A DNA stretch of 52,517 nucleotides from positions 1-52,517 of the IMG/VR virus record IMGVR_UViG_3300033064_002377; one strand, given 5' to 3'. A program made the position numbers and the translations under genes. The stretch comes from a virus. Each line of letters opens with the position of its first letter. Position 1 is the stretch's first letter. This document shows, piece after piece, positions 11,001 through 21,415 of the stretch. Below the pieces are notes generated by a model. It had not been told where the DNA came from, searched no databases, and saw only the letters and a program-made list of their open reading frames with translations.

Positions 11001-14000
11001 AATCAATTTGCTTGCACCGGGATTCAAATTGATGATACTGCCAGTATTCCATCCTTGATTGCTCCAGTACAAGAATTCACTGACCATTTGATTCCAATTC
11101 AACTCATATCCATTTTCCAATGTGTTGAATACTAGACCTTGACGTTGTAACAATGCTCCGTAACTCAACAAGAAGTCAGCCACTAATGTTTGATTAGTAA
11201 ACACATAACCATATGGTATCTGTACCACATTATCAGTGTAGGTCACTGGCACACGAACTGTGCTGTTGCCAGCTGATATAATTCCCAAACTACCATTAAT
11301 TTTGCTTTGCAAAATGTTGAAATATGGTTGACTCATATTGTAACCATACACTGCCCATCCTGTGGCAGTGCTTTGCACAATCACACTTGAGTAAGTGAGT
11401 TGTGCAAATGGCACATTTTTGTAGAACAACAAATTATAACTGTCGTCGGGCAACAACAAACTGGAGTTTGAACTGTTGGGACTAGATTTTTCAGTATACA
11501 GTTCCAGTAGATTTTTGCCAGAGAATGATGCCATTCTATAGCATAGTCTCACATCAAGATTTTTAAGATCAGCTGTGAGAGCATCAGTTGAGTTGATACC
11601 ACTGACTCGGTTAAAGTCTACTATCCAATCAATATAGCTGGCCTTGCTGGTACCGTTGCCATACACTTCAACACCATTGGCATCTAATCTATAACGATTA
11701 TTGTAGAGATACTGCTCGTACTCGGTGTCAAACTTGTAAAGGTCTCTGTCAGCAAACAATGAGAAGAATTCAGCAGGTCGAGTCAATGCCAACAATCGCA
11801 TGATGGCGAATGGATATGCACTTGAGGTACGCCAGGCATTTTCTACAGGACCGTCGTCGCCTGCAGTCCAGCTCTTGCGGAAATCGGCTGAGTTGAAGTT
11901 GCCTACCATCACTTGTTGAGGACTTAACAATGCTCCTTCGCTATCAACTGGAATCACTTGCAATAATTCAGGGCGAACATATTCTGAAAGAACATAAGGA
12001 GCCACTGGATCTCTTACCAAGCCCGCAGCCAAATCGCCCCATAACACCAGGTTACCTGAAGTATAAGGTGCTGGACCATACTGGTTCTGCCACCATATTG
12101 GTCGTTCACTGAATCCCAGCAATTCCCAAGGACGTGTGGCTGGATAGATGGTGTCGTAGAAGTAATTGTAAATGCCGCGCCAGGCACCAATCAACAATGG
12201 ATCACTGTTGAGTTTGTTTGAGGCTGTGCTGTAATTCCAAGTAAACTCGTTGGTTGCAACATAATCTTGTGTTTTATAATCAAGTTTGTTCCAGCCCACC
12301 CAAGTCAAAAAGTCTTGATTTAGAATATTTTGTATCTCTACTAGACTATAATCAGTGGTGCGGAATTCTCCTGGAATCACTTGTGCCGCAGTCAATGGCA
12401 CTGGATTGCCATCCAGTTTCAAGTTGTTATAAACTCTAGTTTCAAATTCCAACAACAACTGATCACGGAAATCACCGAATGCTCTGGTAATAGATCCATC
12501 ATGCCCGCGAATGACAAATATTGGTGTTACATAAGTTTCATCCAGGAATATTTCAGGCACATAAGCTGGATACAATCCCAGTTTGGTAGGAGTGTTGGGA
12601 ACATAACTACCAAAAGTAGCTTCGTACTCTTGAATGGTCACAACTTCTCCCACTGTGAGAGGTATCAAGATTGTGATCACTGGTGCATCAACACTCACAG
12701 TATATTCTACGTTTCTGGTCAGCAGTTGATCATCGATGTATACCAACAATGCTTGATAATTAGCAGAAGTGTAATTGTACACTTGGTCAAGGTCAAACAC
12801 TTGTCCAGTGATAGGGGTCACAGTGGTCTGTAATTGAGTGTACACTGTGCCGGTGGGCAACATGTCTGACCAATAGAATGGGTTTGAACTGATACGGCCT
12901 GTGTTGATTTCTGAAAATACTGCATTGAGTATTTCTGCCACCGACATATTTGTGTAGTCACCTTGAGCTGCTGTGTTCAAGAACTGTGCTTTGAATTTTT
13001 CGTATTCTCTGGAATTGAATGCCAACGACGCAAAGATATCGTAATCAGGTTTGCGTAAAAAGTATCCAGCCAGTGTCATAGGTGAGCTTTGTTGCAAAAT
13101 GCTCAAACCGTAAGGAACAATATTGCCCAGGTCTCTTGTGTTGTTGGCACCATTCACACTGCCAGTGAGATTGACTAAATTTTCTGCAATAGAATCATAG
13201 TGTGTTCTTATGGTACCCAATGTAAAAAATGGACTGTTGCCGTTTAACGGATTGTTTTCCAAGTTGATAGGAACTTGGTAGAATCCAACTGCACTCACCT
13301 GATCGCTCAACACCAATACTTCAACGATATCTCCCAACACTATTTTTGTTGTGGGATTGAATCTAATAATTGTGGTGTCATCTGTGGTAGTGACTGTGTA
13401 ATTGCCTGGGTCTTGAAATAAACTACTGTAGTTTTGACTCACGCTGGTGGCATACACTTTGATACTGGGTATCATTCCAGTTGGCAGTGCAGCCACATCC
13501 AGAATCAATGGTGTGGTTGCTGTGATAATGCCCGACAGCACAGTTTGTGATGGAGTAATGGTATATGTGCCCACTCCGCCTGTGCCAGTGATTAATCCTG
13601 TGATTTCAGTGCCGGGACTGACTCCTTTACCACTAAGACTCTGTCCAATCAACAATGATCCATTGGCTGGGCCTTGTGTCACGGTCAAGGTGGTGCCTGA
13701 AATAGATGCTGTTATGGGTGTGGTACCATAGGTAAAACTAAATTGTTGATAAATTTCACTCTTGACCACTGCTGGCTGCCAACCAAGTTCTTTGGCATAC
13801 ACAGTTCGATTTTCATATTGTCGCACATGACCTATACTGATATTTTCAGTTTGTTGTACGTTGTCCTTGACGTAGATAAAAGTGTCTGCATAAAGATTGT
13901 TATCAAACACAATATCGCCAATGTTGTTCAAGCTAAGATACCTGAGTGGAAATCCCAACACAGTATCTGCCACAGTGCCCGGTCCAACAGCATAGCTGAA

Positions 14001-16169
14001 CAACGGGCTACCGCCGGTTGTGGTGCCAATATTGTTTTTAGTAGTTGAAAAAGTTGAACTTGGATATACCACACGATTGCCAAGGCTATATCCTGCTTGA
14101 TCGTACACATCAAACATGGGATTTTGATTCACAGTAGTTTTTTGCTGTGCCCGAATCCATTGTATACCATCATAATAAAAAGTCACACCTTGCAGTGAAC
14201 CACTTAAACAAACCACACATTGATCTATCAATGCCTGTGCGTCATCCGCAGGTACTAGATTAATGACCGGTTGTGGATAAAGTAATGTGCTGTCAAAAAA
14301 TTCATCATATGCAGGGCTAATAAAGTCCACCACATAAATCTTGTTACGTACTTGTAGATCGGTATCTTGTGCAAAAATTACCCTATTACCTTGTTGTAGC
14401 TGATACCCCGAGACACCCGACTCGTTGAGCACAGTGTATTGAGTTTTTCCATTAACTTGGGATAATGCGTCGGTTTGATTTAAATCAATTATGTTCACCG
14501 GCTGCTTGGCTTGGGTACCCATATTGTACAACCGTGTGCCTCCACGGAATTCAACAATTGGACGTTTGGCCCGATATTGGTTATCCACTACTGCATTTGT
14601 GTTATTATAGGCAGCTGCCGCGTTGATTACATCGATGTGAAACCAGCGATTTGATCTTGTCCATGCATTAAGATCAGCACTATCTAGTGCCATTGTGATA
14701 TAGTCAGGATCCAATGGTTGATTTAGTGTTCCGTCCCAATTGTCACTATCCCAGGCAACAAAATCCCAAGGAGTGCTAGCGGTACGTACAATCTCTGGAG
14801 TGACATAATCAGTTTCCAACAACAATTGTATAGCTGTGCCTACTCCGGCCACGTAATAAGTCTCAGCTTGATAACTAGCAGGCGTCACGGTGCCCTGAAA
14901 CGTGATTTTTAAATTGTTAGTGAATACCACTCCGTTGGGAGAAGTATAGTTTTGCTTGCCAAGAATGTCAGTGACCACATTGATAGTGGCAGATTGAGTC
15001 TGAGTTACCAGTCTAATTTGTCCAAAAATTTCTGGATTGGTTCCATCTTGATACCACAGTGTATCTTGTACAGCAGTCAGCAAAGGTATTTGTTCAAAGT
15101 AGCCTGATGCATTCACGTACCACTGTGTGGTACTGTATTCGGCACCAAACATAATGGTAAATCTGTTTAGACTAGGCACCGACAAAACCGGCACTAGTTG
15201 TATAGTCTCACCTGCTCCGCTGCCTATGTACTGTATTTGATATACATCAGTGGGTGCTGTGGTATTGTTGAATACCACTGTACGATTTTGAAGATTGGTT
15301 ATACCATCTATACCTGAAGGATAGTTGGTAAAAAATGTAGATACCAGCACACCATTGATTTGATTATAATCAATGTCAGTTAGCAAATCAACTTGTCCAG
15401 CTGTGGGCACAGTAGGAGCCAGGTCAAGATCGTAATAAAACTGTTGAGCAGTTTTAAAAGGCACACTAAAAGTAACAGTTCCTGAAGTTTCACCATTGTT
15501 AGTAACACCCAACACATCTCTAGAGCTGATGTTGGGAGCATATGACAACTGTCCATTTACTCCAGGTTCTGCTTGTATCCAAAAAGAGTTAGGAGCTTGA
15601 TTAACTGCAAACTCATAAGTTCCGCCACGTACCAAAGTGATCGCAGGGTTCTGGCCTTTGATGCTGGAAAATTCATACGATGTATCTGTTCTGGTCACAG
15701 TATATGTGGCTGTGATTGGAATTGTGTCTCCGCTTACTCCTACAGATATAGGGCCGCCGGGTAACCAGTAATACTGACTGTAATTTGTAAACTTGTCAAA
15801 GTTTATAAAAGGATCCCAGGTGTAGTAATCGCTGGTATACAGTCTTGCTGAGTTGTTGGTAAATCCACCTTGGCGGCCTATGGCATCAGTTATACCTGGA
15901 TAGGTCACTGCATCTGCAATAGTATTGGTGTCTGGTACTAAACTTATAACACCCGGTTCCAATTGATAATTTGAACGATCAGCAGTGGGTTCAATCACAT
16001 AATAGTCATTGGGGTTTACACCCGGGCCCACATGACGTCCAACAAATCCTTGTGTTTTTTTGAATTCAGGTTCCTGAACCAGTTGATCCAATGTAGCCGA
16101 TAAGAATTGTTTGTTGGTGCTGGTTTGGAATATTGGTGGTAGAAAATCTACCGACTTTGTTGTGGCCAT
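2055..16169 (-). CDS. Giant virion structural protein (4,704 aa) with integrin-like FG-GAP propeller
   Basis: This is the largest gene in the window, encoding a protein of roughly 0.5 MDa. Its ATG shares one base with the gp6 stop (TAATG), so the two are translationally coupled. The N-terminus contains RSNYQLEPG and [24 protein letters not shown], hallmarks of a very large baseplate-linked protein of aquatic T4-like phages. Seven FG-GAP-type blades lie at about residues 2250-3100. Two copies of a glycine-rich module (GTTLTV...GTGGVGTY) lie near 817-883 and 2564-2628. The C-terminal part has a conserved [12 protein letters not shown] segment. No enzyme motif or membrane segment was seen. A baseplate or long-fibre role is inferred from linkage to gp6/gp25. 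Long antisense ORFs within it are shadows. Confidence 0.8.
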   Translation of the reverse strand: MATTKSVDFLPPIFQTSTNKQFLSATLDQLVQEPEFKKTQGFVGRHVGPGVNPNDYYVIEPTADRSNYQLEPGVISLVPDTNTIADAVTYPGITDAIGRQGGFTNNSARLYTSDYYTWDPFINFDKFTNYSQYYWLPGGPISVGVSGDTIPITATYTVTRTDTSYEFSSIKGQNPAITLVRGGTYEFAVNQAPNSFWIQAEPGVNGQLSYAPNISSRDVLGVTNNGETSGTVTFSVPFKTAQQFYYDLDLAPTVPTAGQVDLLTDIDYNQINGVLVSTFFTNYPSGIDGITNLQNRTVVFNNTTAPTDVYQIQYIGSGAGETIQLVPVLSVPSLNRFTIMFGAEYSTTQWYVNASGYFEQIPLLTAVQDTLWYQDGTNPEIFGQIRLVTQTQSATINVVTDILGKQNYTSPNGVVFTNNLKITFQGTVTPASYQAETYYVAGVGTAIQLLLETDYVTPEIVRTASTPWDFVAWDSDNWDGTLNQPLDPDYITMALDSADLNAWTRSNRWFHIDVINAAAAYNNTNAVVDNQYRAKRPIVEFRGGTRLYNMGTQAKQPVNIIDLNQTDALSQVNGKTQYTVLNESGVSGYQLQQGNRVIFAQDTDLQVRNKIYVVDFISPAYDEFFDSTLLYPQPVINLVPADDAQALIDQCVVCLSGSLQGVTFYYDGIQWIRAQQKTTVNQNPMFDVYDQAGYSLGNRVVYPSSTFSTTKNNIGTTTGGSPLFSYAVGPGTVADTVLGFPLRYLSLNNIGDIVFDNNLYADTFIYVKDNVQQTENISIGHVRQYENRTVYAKELGWQPAVVKSEIYQQFSFTYGTTPITASISGTTLTVTQGPANGSLLIGQSLSGKGVSPGTEITGLITGTGGVGTYTITPSQTVLSGIITATTPLILDVAALPTGMIPSIKVYATSVSQNYSSLFQDPGNYTVTTTDDTTIIRFNPTTKIVLGDIVEVLVLSDQVSAVGFYQVPINLENNPLNGNSPFFTLGTIRTHYDSIAENLVNLTGSVNGANNTRDLGNIVPYGLSILQQSSPMTLAGYFLRKPDYDIFASLAFNSREYEKFKAQFLNTAAQGDYTNMSVAEILNAVFSEINTGRISSNPFYWSDMLPTGTVYTQLQTTVTPITGQVFDLDQVYNYTSANYQALLVYIDDQLLTRNVEYTVSVDAPVITILIPLTVGEVVTIQEYEATFGSYVPNTPTKLGLYPAYVPEIFLDETYVTPIFVIRGHDGSITRAFGDFRDQLLLEFETRVYNNLKLDGNPVPLTAAQVIPGEFRTTDYSLVEIQNILNQDFLTWVGWNKLDYKTQDYVATNEFTWNYSTASNKLNSDPLLIGAWRGIYNYFYDTIYPATRPWELLGFSERPIWWQNQYGPAPYTSGNLVLWGDLAAGLVRDPVAPYVLSEYVRPELLQVIPVDSEGALLSPQQVMVGNFNSADFRKSWTAGDDGPVENAWRTSSAYPFAIMRLLALTRPAEFFSLFADRDLYKFDTEYEQYLYNNRYRLDANGVEVYGNGTSKASYIDWIVDFNRVSGINSTDALTADLKNLDVRLCYRMASFSGKNLLELYTEKSSPNSSNSSLLLPDDSYNLLFYKNVPFAQLTYSSVIVQSTATGWAVYGYNMSQPYFNILQSKINGSLGIISAGNSTVRVPVTYTDNVVQIPYGYVFTNQTLVADFLLSYGALLQRQGLVFNTLENGYELNWNQMVSEFLYWSNQGWNTGSIINLNPGASKLIVQRVGAIVDSIAVQTTENMVLTADRVPFNARDLVIERLDNTFTITSLTTETINFLNIKFTSYENMIVLDNTSIFADLIYDSITGARQSRIRLVGWTTTEWNGQLNAQGFVLNQDNVEPWNPLKKYARGEIVKWKNTYYSAINIVQPSAEFDINNWRVSNYTLIQQGLLPNLSNKSNQLANSYNIYTANLELNQDLFSYALIGWKPRQYMVNLELDSTSQVSLYQQFLGTKGTLRATDLFSFADIRNGPAQYQIYENWAILRAVYGANANRSFYELQLNEAVLTSNPSTIQVILPNQPSLAEQTVLLSNLWKTSYKITSPDILTTVTIPTEYSALPSAGYVNFDDVDITVFDIANTEEINANIDNINVGTDIWVARVNSYDWGIFRTSQLPGYLSTVTTNLDGTSVFTFSQPHGITTVGRLFIIRFFSDEVNGVYEVIRIPSITQLVAVFSFVNVNQITAVGNGIGFVLQTQRVTQASDVITLPYANSLIPGNKVWVDNNGLGLWQVLEKQLVFTSTTEIKAAVSQNNSQFGTSLAQSKDNVYAIVGSPGYNPAADSTLGTGAAYTYIRSAVNPFAENYVLELNALDTVGYGHSVSIGNQTWQVIGAPASDNNLGYAATVYRIPGTATFSTSSVLTVPIVTDLVYPAEFGYSVAISQDEHWMYIGAPGINKVFAYGLVEVQEQTKKYVTDGTTRFFNYSNYIVIDSQYPNQLTVVLNNQLLTPVTDYTLTPTSVEFTVTPPKDLVLQISRRTSVNYTGDGTTELFSLNDDLYTAVDIYSFVVSVNGILQRPNIDYEFNADNSSLEGRDLIFFVAPADNSIITVTTNSYYKFVDTLEFTIEFTASITGSTLTVTSIPVGSPLLSVGMILSGTGVTQGTRITALVSGTGGTGTYIVSPGQTTASTTITAKLPDDSRFGQSVACTVDGTQILIGAPNTDTDNKTDAGTVYAYDRSVQTFIVTDPTQAAYTVDGGVLVAPTFVNLNNNFLLNAQDNIGGTFLVSGASVTISVPLAVGDVLQIQPNTFSLLQVLNANTPSVAAGFGASVDVCQYSCSIYIGAPQDSSVLSNAGLVQRNVNQSRSYGTTTSQNVNPELTPGQSIRINNQEVVLSNPDQWISTVSWPINSLVQDSQIIYQATRTVPIGTAITDVSYWRTSSWVAVLANDINTSGIANVIASTGFSGTATFGLLTVSVKNVLAADPTNRVSVLPGLIGTIFQSLGFNTYAYTQTITSPAPSINANFGAALNIDTSADTLTVGAPGGNLYRPNTFDQGTTYFDGGGTTFNGPLYQSGVVYTYDYLSSAADSVADPGKFAFGQQIYDQRVRELDQFGTAIDYVNGVLMIGSPGSDVDDSTLSELNYGRVAVFKNNTLTPAWAVIHEQLPVVDIKLINSVYSYNAVTGAKTTFFDFIDPLQGKILGAAAENINYISVVDPAAYNVGPVNNYGRIWAESYVGEIWWDTNSVRFIDPNQDNITYAARRWAQIFPGSVIDVYQWVSSTVPPAGYSGPGTPRDIVSYNAINGINSNGIFSITYYFWVKGITTINTTAGKTLSVAGISTYIADPRSSGIPYVAFLSASATGIYNATNDISAQDTILSIEFDQELTSDNVHTQYSLIPQDRADGFLPDNLYLKFTDSLCGVNSTGAKVPDINLSPANRYGVQFRPRQSMFEDRFLALKNYFVRVNSVLAQYPITEIRSFALLNSREPEPTAGTGAWDKRVVDLEELSYQNLASVSVGYLYLVASDSGQNGLWTIYQVTATKTLATLDLVRVQNYDTRRYWSFINWYLPGYNPSKLVIATVGVYSGLSKLSLYQAPVGSSVRVTANSQNKWEIYLRVATDTWDRVGLQDGTIEISAVLWDYELGRFGFDVEVFDAQYFDQEPVIETRRIIQAINQELLIDELLIERNRALVLMFNFALSEFEAPDWLSKTSLIDVDHIIRELVPFQTYRRDNQDFVLDYIQEVKPYHVQIREFNLIYKGLDDYQGTMTDFDVPAFYDTDVIPNQFVSPILTPYTASTAVGTGTPDDASDTASDSLIWQTQPWSFWYQNYTLSVVGASVSAAGSGYTVPPVAIVTGDCVVPAELSVTINGSGQLTGVVVNNPGVGYTTTALITLSGGNGTGGQLVAVMAGPGVGEDQDPTAADYGDTQYYNLVRSFNITMKYDRYQYVSTIVPWEPDVNYDNGTQVRYDNRVWAADSSDSAGVESTTFDPEQWQLVNAATLSGVDRTMGLYVPTVNEPGLDLGLLIDGINYPGVQVSAPTFGQNTGFDVGNFDINPFDNIAYGPEGLPTYDPGILDAIYESRFLDAYLGLRATDINVVGGEFVGPYESHAPEELVPGSEFDTLDFRVYTRPGSDWDNNGHGFAWKITKWVYNSTTANTQSFDNIVTAPVQVRVTNQTQGNALVQDVAYTIDWVNNVVTIVSGGGTPPAANGDILVITVFGIGGGNQLFKNVFNGADVGNFLNIPVADAEIFDMAIFVNGTFITNYTYSAGIDLSTDIVFADTYTSTDEINVTAIGETDGSLPYTWSTPQTQYFTSYGQLDYMLDNSMLGTNIPNLIVEVNGIRARPYEGAFYIADGSSGYALPNRGGYSLALVSDNEVLVYVNNQKLTLGTDYIVEPFTGGDTRYVDFTTAPSVGSQVLISVITQADYVIYDDGSSVDNYQLVFRTTGLYPLNGDVVSVTSWNDTAQQSIVTLLWQGPVTQGTVVVDDFQLGRIITDPTRMWVTKNGDRIFYGDDYLISGEQLIVQGGPIDSNTVIVAELFTDSVVPEAMEFRIFQDMRGVQATYRMTPDTTTTLAQNLFKDQDTIYVVNANALTQPDLQANIWGVITINGERIMYRELDTNNNTVSSLLRGTAGTAVAEHDIDSVVYNIGRGNLAPAEYQDRVVYTNTLADGSSATFSAPNIDLSSLTLSFAEQAILVYVAGIRLYTGYTVDSVAPATVTFDTAPTAGYQVSILVRQGFGWYQPANGQPSNGQALQITQTDAARFFLGQN
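6870..9440 (-). repeat. Seven FG-GAP repeats inside the giant protein
   Basis: Seven blade starts can be picked out: QFGTSL (residue about 2250), GYGHSV (2311), EFGYSV (2370), RFGQSV (2634), GFGASV (2761), NFGAAL (2958) and QFGTAI (3047). Each is followed by an (I/V)G(A/S)P motif about 10 residues later and usually by an aromatic strand such as VYAYDR or VYTYDY. This is the pattern of integrin-alpha-type beta-propellers, which have seven blades. Long insertions between blades 3-4, 4-5 and 5-6 carry other beta-rich modules. Confidence 0.7.
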
Positions 16170-19100
16170 TAAATTACTCCGCTGCCAGGTGCAGTTCTAA
16201 TATTTGTTGAAGTCAAGGAAGTGATCACCTCAACTGAGCTTACACCAGCACCATTGACAAATATTTCATATGGTGCAGAACGTATTTCATACAAGTCACC
16301 AAAATATTTCAATGGATCCAATGGTACCAGGACTACTGAACTCACAATGCCGCCCATGTTTCTGTGTATGTAAGCAGCCAGTTCAGAGAAATAAAACGTA
16401 TCGCCAAAATTCCATTTGTCTATGCTGAAATATTCATTCAAATTGGCCACCACTAAGGTTCGGATTTCACTTTCGCTGGCAGTGGAATTGGCAGCACGTA
16501 TTACCTTGATAGTTGCACGTAGATTTTCAGCTGCTTTGGGACCAAACAACGGCTTGAATGATACTGAATTTAATACTATATTGTCAGATATCATTTTGTA
16601 AGAATCAAGTCCTTGATATGCTGTGTCAAGTTCATTGATTGTGGGAACATCAGGCTCGGGCACTGTGTTTGTTGAATCTCTAATCCAATTCTGATAAGCA
16701 GTATAATAGGCTTGTGTTACCACATACAAATCAATAATGTTGGTAGTGCCCGGATCAATACGATCTGTCAGCGGAGCATTGTGTCTGTATTGGAAATACA
16801 TGCCTGATCGGCCTACCTGGGCCAACCACTCTGCTGTGACATCTAAGAGACTTCGTGTACCATTGGTGCTGATTACCAATTGATAAAACGCACCCACTTG
16901 TCCAGTCAATGGACCTACGGTTATTGTTTGAGAATATGCATAAAAGATCTGCCCAACAACATATTGAGATTTTACAGCTTCAATGTCATTCATGGTGGCA
17001 TAATCACTATCAACAACCCCTGGAGCAATTAACAAATAACGTTGTAAATTATCAAAGTCAACAGTTTGTTGGAAGAACACATATTTTGTATTTGGATTCA
17101 CAGTGGGTGCAACAATCTCATTGAAGAAATCAGGGTCATCTGTAACCCCATCATTGTTACGATCTTCGTAGCTGACAGTGACTTGGAAATCGTCAACCAG
17201 ACCGTCTGACTGTACCGGCTGTCCAGTGATCTTGAGAAAGATATCCCCGGGCAGTGGACTATTTGAGTCAGGCAAACTGTTGACTTTGAGCACATTGATA
17301 AAGTCACTGACCACGTTGCCCAGTCGGGGATCATAAATTCGATTGCTGTTTTCAAAGAAAAATCTAGTCTGTAACACTGATCCCCAGTTGTATACCAAGG
17401 CACGACTGGTCACTGTGTATTTTGTTCCATCGGTCACTGCCTGGATCATCCAGCTGGCATCTTGATTTGTTCCAGACGTGCTGCCTGCATTTGCTAGACT
17501 AAATGTGGCATCAATATCTATGTTGTTAGAACTGATTAGATACCAAGTGTAAGGAGTACCAGTGATTGCACCTGTGTTGTCATAGCCTAGACCAAAATTT
17601 CTATACAGTAATATTTGCTGTGTGATTTCTGTAATCAAACTGCTGGGGAAATTAGTGATAAGCAATGGAATTACATCCGTTGGAATTGCACCAGTTGGTA
17701 CAAACACATTCAATGCCACAGGGCCAGTTCCGTCTACAAAGTCTCCTTGACCTTGGTTTGTTCCGTCTAAATAGATACTCAAAGGGCTGGCCCAGAAATA
17801 CAACCGTTCATCTGCCAGTGTGGGTATCCCTAATTTAAGACGATTGTTGGCATCAAAGAAATAGCCTGCTGGTGCTGCAAATTTAACCAAACTGCCCACT
17901 GTGATGAACTTTGAATTGGTACTGCTGTATATACTGATGGGTGCAGGATTCGGTGCAGCATTCTCAAAATATCCTGTGGTTTCATTGGCCAGGGTTGTGC
18001 TTTGCTTCCACGTCAAATTCAACGCTGATAGATTGGGTCTAGGGAAGTTGGCATAATAAAACTGTACAAATGCATCAGTTGATAACAGTGGTTGCACTTG
18101 ATTACTGATCACATCAGCAATTTCATTGTTAGTAAGCCAAGTAAACAAAAATGTAGGCAGCTGATTGTCTTCCCATATGGCACCATCGGATGCAAAAATA
18201 TTTGTAGAACTGTACTTGCCTGTGTTGTCCACTAGATCAAGATATCGACTGGTACCAATGCTGGCACGATTCAATGCATAACTCTTGATTATAGAATTGT
18301 ATTCAGTAAACGGAAAGTTGGTGTAATCTTCACCGTTGACCATGCGATTCTGCGTGTAATATCTAGCAGGCGCACGTTGTTTGATTTCATCTAGTGTTTC
18401 TCTAGCCTGAGCATTGCTCACTGGAGTTGTAATACCACAAGTGAATGTGATAGTTTCTAACTGTCCTGATCTGCTGATATAGCTGATGGGCAATACCACA
18501 CTTTGCATTTCTTCAGGATTGATAATGTACTGCAATCCGTTTGATGCACGAACATACGCACGGAACAATCCAGTAGGCACAGCTGAAAACACGCCGTCAC
18601 CAAATGTCAATGTTATTTGATCATTGGCTCTGGATGTGGCTGAATATAAACTGCGTTGTTCAGGAGCCAGTTGTTCTGCTGCCGCAGCATATACAGACTG
18701 CACATACTGCCATTCTCTAGTGACTGTGCCAACATTGTCTAATTGGAACAACCAACGATCTTCATTGTTTACACCCTCAATATTGATATTGACTGTGCGA
18801 TTAGGAATACGTTCAGCCAAGTTGAAATCTTGATTCTGCAACACACCTTGCTTGAAGTAGAAAAAGTATCCTGTGTTTGCTGCTGCATATCCCAGTGAAT
18901 CATTACGGAACAATATGTTGAAAATGCCGTTGGGTTGCGGTGCTGGTTCAAAAATAAACGGTGATGTAGATGGTGTTCCTACTGAAGTGGCATTCACTGC
19001 TTCAAATGGCATGTTGACTCCGTCCACAGTGGCGGTGTATGGTAACACTGGCAAAAATCCTGGAACCAAGTTGATTGAGTATTCAGATGTGTCCACACCC

Positions 19101-19639
19101 ACAATAGTTTCGCGGTTGCCTGGGCGACCAACTCTTTGTGAGTCAACCAATGCTGCATTGACGATGGCTGTGAACTGTTCTAACCAGTTGAAGTTGGTAG
19201 GATCGTTCCAATTGATTGTGACGTTGGCTAAATTTATACCATTAAAATCCGTGATGTTCTCTGTGGTTTGCACAGAAAATACTTTGAGGTAACCACTGGC
19301 AGCAGTGTTTCGTTTGGGTGTATAGCTTATTAAATTTGCCAGCCGAACCACACTGTCCCTACGTTCGGCTGTGTCTATGTAGTTTTCTCTGGTGTTGAGA
19401 TCATTACGAAAACTCATGGCCTGACCCATGAATGCTATTACATCTAGCAGTGCAATGAATTCTGAACTTTCAATGTAATCATTGAAGGTTTCAGGATAAT
19501 ATTGGCGCAGATAGTCTACAAAACTTTTGCGTAGGGTTTCAAAGTCGTAGCTTTGGAAATCCGCTTCTCTGTAGGTTTGGTAGATGCGTTTCCAATCTTC
19601 TACTCCGAATATAACTGTTTGTCTTGTAGTGGTTGCCAT
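16169..19639 (-). CDS. 6: Baseplate wedge subunit gp6
   Basis: A 1,156-aa protein with the typical gp6 N-terminus: an early aromatic/acidic segment, then [38 protein letters not shown] and [18 protein letters not shown] in the first 120 residues. In T4, gp6 forms the ring-like core of the baseplate that links the wedges and undergoes the hexagon-to-star change. T4 gp6 is about 660 aa, so this form is much longer, as in other marine and freshwater T4-like phages. Its stop overlaps the start of the giant gene by one base. A GTAAATAA box lies 20 bases upstream of the ATG, with GGA as a weak ribosome-binding site. Confidence 0.93.
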   Translation of the reverse strand: MATTTRQTVIFGVEDWKRIYQTYREADFQSYDFETLRKSFVDYLRQYYPETFNDYIESSEFIALLDVIAFMGQAMSFRNDLNTRENYIDTAERRDSVVRLANLISYTPKRNTAASGYLKVFSVQTTENITDFNGINLANVTINWNDPTNFNWLEQFTAIVNAALVDSQRVGRPGNRETIVGVDTSEYSINLVPGFLPVLPYTATVDGVNMPFEAVNATSVGTPSTSPFIFEPAPQPNGIFNILFRNDSLGYAAANTGYFFYFKQGVLQNQDFNLAERIPNRTVNINIEGVNNEDRWLFQLDNVGTVTREWQYVQSVYAAAAEQLAPEQRSLYSATSRANDQITLTFGDGVFSAVPTGLFRAYVRASNGLQYIINPEEMQSVVLPISYISRSGQLETITFTCGITTPVSNAQARETLDEIKQRAPARYYTQNRMVNGEDYTNFPFTEYNSIIKSYALNRASIGTSRYLDLVDNTGKYSSTNIFASDGAIWEDNQLPTFLFTWLTNNEIADVISNQVQPLLSTDAFVQFYYANFPRPNLSALNLTWKQSTTLANETTGYFENAAPNPAPISIYSSTNSKFITVGSLVKFAAPAGYFFDANNRLKLGIPTLADERLYFWASPLSIYLDGTNQGQGDFVDGTGPVALNVFVPTGAIPTDVIPLLITNFPSSLITEITQQILLYRNFGLGYDNTGAITGTPYTWYLISSNNIDIDATFSLANAGSTSGTNQDASWMIQAVTDGTKYTVTSRALVYNWGSVLQTRFFFENSNRIYDPRLGNVVSDFINVLKVNSLPDSNSPLPGDIFLKITGQPVQSDGLVDDFQVTVSYEDRNNDGVTDDPDFFNEIVAPTVNPNTKYVFFQQTVDFDNLQRYLLIAPGVVDSDYATMNDIEAVKSQYVVGQIFYAYSQTITVGPLTGQVGAFYQLVISTNGTRSLLDVTAEWLAQVGRSGMYFQYRHNAPLTDRIDPGTTNIIDLYVVTQAYYTAYQNWIRDSTNTVPEPDVPTINELDTAYQGLDSYKMISDNIVLNSVSFKPLFGPKAAENLRATIKVIRAANSTASESEIRTLVVANLNEYFSIDKWNFGDTFYFSELAAYIHRNMGGIVSSVVLVPLDPLKYFGDLYEIRSAPYEIFVNGAGVSSVEVITSLTSTNIRTAPGSGVI

Positions 19640-19658
19640 GATCGTCCGTTGTTATTTG

Positions 19659-19666
19659 TTATTTAC
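19659..19666 (-). promoter_or_regulatory. Late-promoter-like box (GTAAATAA) before gp6
   Basis: The minus-strand sequence GGTAAATAAC lies 19 bases before the gp6 ATG, in the short gap between gp25 and gp6. It matches the TAAATA core shared by several gene starts in this window. Confidence 0.4.
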
Positions 19667-19687
19667 CAAACATATAAACGGCTACGT

Positions 19688-20062
19688 TTATACAAACGAA
19701 GCTCTACGTTGTTGTTGATCAAAGAACACACTCAGCAATTGAGCATCGGTATTAGGAACAAACTGTACTTCAATTTCAATCAACACACCATTTTCCTGTG
19801 GGAATAAATTTACATCTGTAATTGCCACTCTAGGGTCACCGCTGGCCACACGCTGTACTTCCCGCAGGATAGCAGCCATGGTAGTTTGGTCTTGACTTTC
19901 AAACAAAAAATCCCAAAGTATAGTACCGTATGCAGGACGCCCAGGCAGTTGTCCTTGCAATATGTTAAAAGCGTTCAAGAGGTCACGCTTGATTAACTCT
20001 TGGTCTACTAGCGTAAACTTTTTGTTTTGATTTTGTGTGTTGAATCCAATGAATGTAGGCAT
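19688..20062 (-). CDS. 25: Baseplate wedge subunit gp25 (lysozyme-like fold family)
   Basis: This 124-aa product has the gp25/W family layout: KRDLLNAFNILQGQLPGRPAYGT, then LWDFLFE, then ILREVQRV with a following DPRV in place of the classical EPR, and a C-terminal strand IEIEVQFV. Length matches T4 gp25 (132 aa). gp25 joins gp6 and gp53 at the inner baseplate and starts sheath polymerisation. A GATAAATA box lies only five bases before the ATG and no good ribosome-binding site is visible. Confidence 0.92.
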   Translation of the reverse strand: MPTFIGFNTQNQNKKFTLVDQELIKRDLLNAFNILQGQLPGRPAYGTILWDFLFESQDQTTMAAILREVQRVASGDPRVAITDVNLFPQENGVLIEIEVQFVPNTDAQLLSVFFDQQQRRASFV

Positions 20063-20067
20063 GTTGA

Positions 20068-20075
20068 TATTTATC
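20068..20075 (-). promoter_or_regulatory. Late-promoter-like box (GATAAATA) hugging the gp25 start
   Basis: Minus strand: GATAAATA, then TCAAC, then ATG. If used like a T4 late promoter, the transcript would begin at or next to the start codon, giving a leaderless message. The same arrangement is seen before the portal gene and the 43,094 gene. Confidence 0.4.
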
Positions 20076-20095
20076 CATTGGATTCCAATGCAGAT

Positions 20096-21415
20096 TTACG
20101 CTGATGGTGCAAAATCTGGTAGGGATATCTTGCTATTGCCAATTATGGCCAATACTGCTTGATTCACAGTTTGTCTATTCACTGTGTTTGTAGCAGCAGG
20201 GGGTGTCACAGTGCCTGCTTCCAATGGATTGCCGCCGCCGCCTAGAAAAGAACTAGCAAAAGAAAATACTTGTGCAAATTGTGCAGATTGAGCAAATCCA
20301 TTTATTACCGATGATAATCCCGGTACTGATGATAATCCACTGGAAATCACCCCACCTACTCCGCCCGACAATAACCCTCCCACACTGCCGGACAACAAAC
20401 TGCCTGCACCCCCGGATAACAAACTGCCTACCCCGCCTGACAACAAGCTACCTGCACCTCCAGACAACAAACTGCCTACGCCGCCAGATAATAAATTGTT
20501 CACACTGCCAGATAATAAATTGTTCACACCTCCAGACAACAAATTATTCACACCGCCTGTTAACGCACCACCAATTCCGCTGCCCGAGATTAAACCACTT
20601 ATGTTGCCACCCAATCCACTGGTTATTGCGCTGGCAATACCCGACGCTCCTGTGGCACTTGCTAACCATTCAGTAGCGGTACCTGCACCAAATTTTGTAG
20701 CTACATTTATCAATGGGCCCAACTGTGTTGCTGATTCCAATCCGGTGATAGCACCCAGTTGCTTTAGCTGATCAAAGTTTACACTCATTAGTCCTTGTTG
20801 TACTGTTGTTTGTAAACTACTGCTGCTGAGTAAAGAACCAATGTCTGTAGCGCCTAGCTTACCTGTCCAGCTGGTAGGGCTTGATAGTATGCTGGTAAAT
20901 TTTGATGGATCAAAATTTATCTGATCAGCTAAACCTGGTTTGATCAATCCAGACAGTTGCAGTTGATCAGCATTGAGTCCAAATTGCCCCAGACCTTTGA
21001 TAGAGGAAATTGCATCAGTGGCTTGATTGACCGATGCAGCAGTTTGCGCCACTAATCCTTGTATCTGCGTAGCTCCAATGGATCCCAAGGCTTGTGATAC
21101 TGTTTTGGTATTTACAAAATCGCTGACTGTGATAGCGTTTGGTACTGGTAGGCCAGTTAAGTTTGGCAAATTAATAAAATTGCCTATTTGTTTTGTTAAA
21201 TTTATAGCTTGTGGGCCCAGTTGTGCCAACGCAGAACTCAGCCCGCCAGCTGATTGAGTAACAGCATTAACCAGCCCGCCCACTGGTAACCCAGTCAATC
21301 CACCTGTGGATGTTTGTTGAGAAAACACTGCTTGAGCTTGAGCAAACGTGGCATTGGCTGGGCCTTGTACTTCGTAAGTTGCGCCATCTGGGCCTGTGAA
21401 TGTAAAGTTACTCAT
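20096..21415 (-). CDS. Repeat-containing structural protein between gp5 and gp25
   Basis: A 439-aa protein begins FTFTGPDGATYEVQGPANAT, a short N-terminal motif seen in several phage virion proteins. The middle is alanine/serine/glycine-rich and probably helical. Residues about 290-353 hold eight copies of an octapeptide of the type (N/G)(N/S)LLSG(G/S)(V/A). The tail is FLGGGGNPLEAG followed by a proline/threonine linker. The ATG overlaps the gp5 stop in an ATGA four-base overlap, so it is co-expressed with the hub gene. No named T4 orthologue was recognised; the position suggests a baseplate hub or tail-tip component. Confidence 0.6.
   Translation of the reverse strand: MSNFTFTGPDGATYEVQGPANATFAQAQAVFSQQTSTGGLTGLPVGGLVNAVTQSAGGLSSALAQLGPQAINLTKQIGNFINLPNLTGLPVPNAITVSDFVNTKTVSQALGSIGATQIQGLVAQTAASVNQATDAISSIKGLGQFGLNADQLQLSGLIKPGLADQINFDPSKFTSILSSPTSWTGKLGATDIGSLLSSSSLQTTVQQGLMSVNFDQLKQLGAITGLESATQLGPLINVATKFGAGTATEWLASATGASGIASAITSGLGGNISGLISGSGIGGALTGGVNNLLSGGVNNLLSGSVNNLLSGGVGSLLSGGAGSLLSGGVGSLLSGGAGSLLSGSVGGLLSGGVGGVISSGLSSVPGLSSVINGFAQSAQFAQVFSFASSFLGGGGNPLEAGTVTPPAATNTVNRQTVNQAVLAIIGNSKISLPDFAPSA
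20357..20548 (-). repeat. Eight tandem 24-bp (8-aa) repeats, LLSGG type
   Basis: Eight in-frame 24-bp units encode NNLLSGGV, NNLLSGSV, NNLLSGGV, GSLLSGGA, GSLLSGGV, GSLLSGGA, GSLLSGSV and GGLLSGGV. Alternation of the NN and GS types suggests expansion by slippage or unequal exchange. Confidence 0.85.

Noticed and set aside
12381-12833. 150-codon plus-strand ORF opposite the giant gene
   Set aside because: It lies antisense inside a long conserved coding frame, has no ribosome-binding site or recognisable motif, and its composition (Cys/His/Ser-rich) is that of a shadow frame.
20272-20676. 134-codon plus-strand ORF with repeated TNCL/RRQI-type peptides
   Set aside because: The repeats are the reverse complement of the LLSGG array in the real minus-strand gene.
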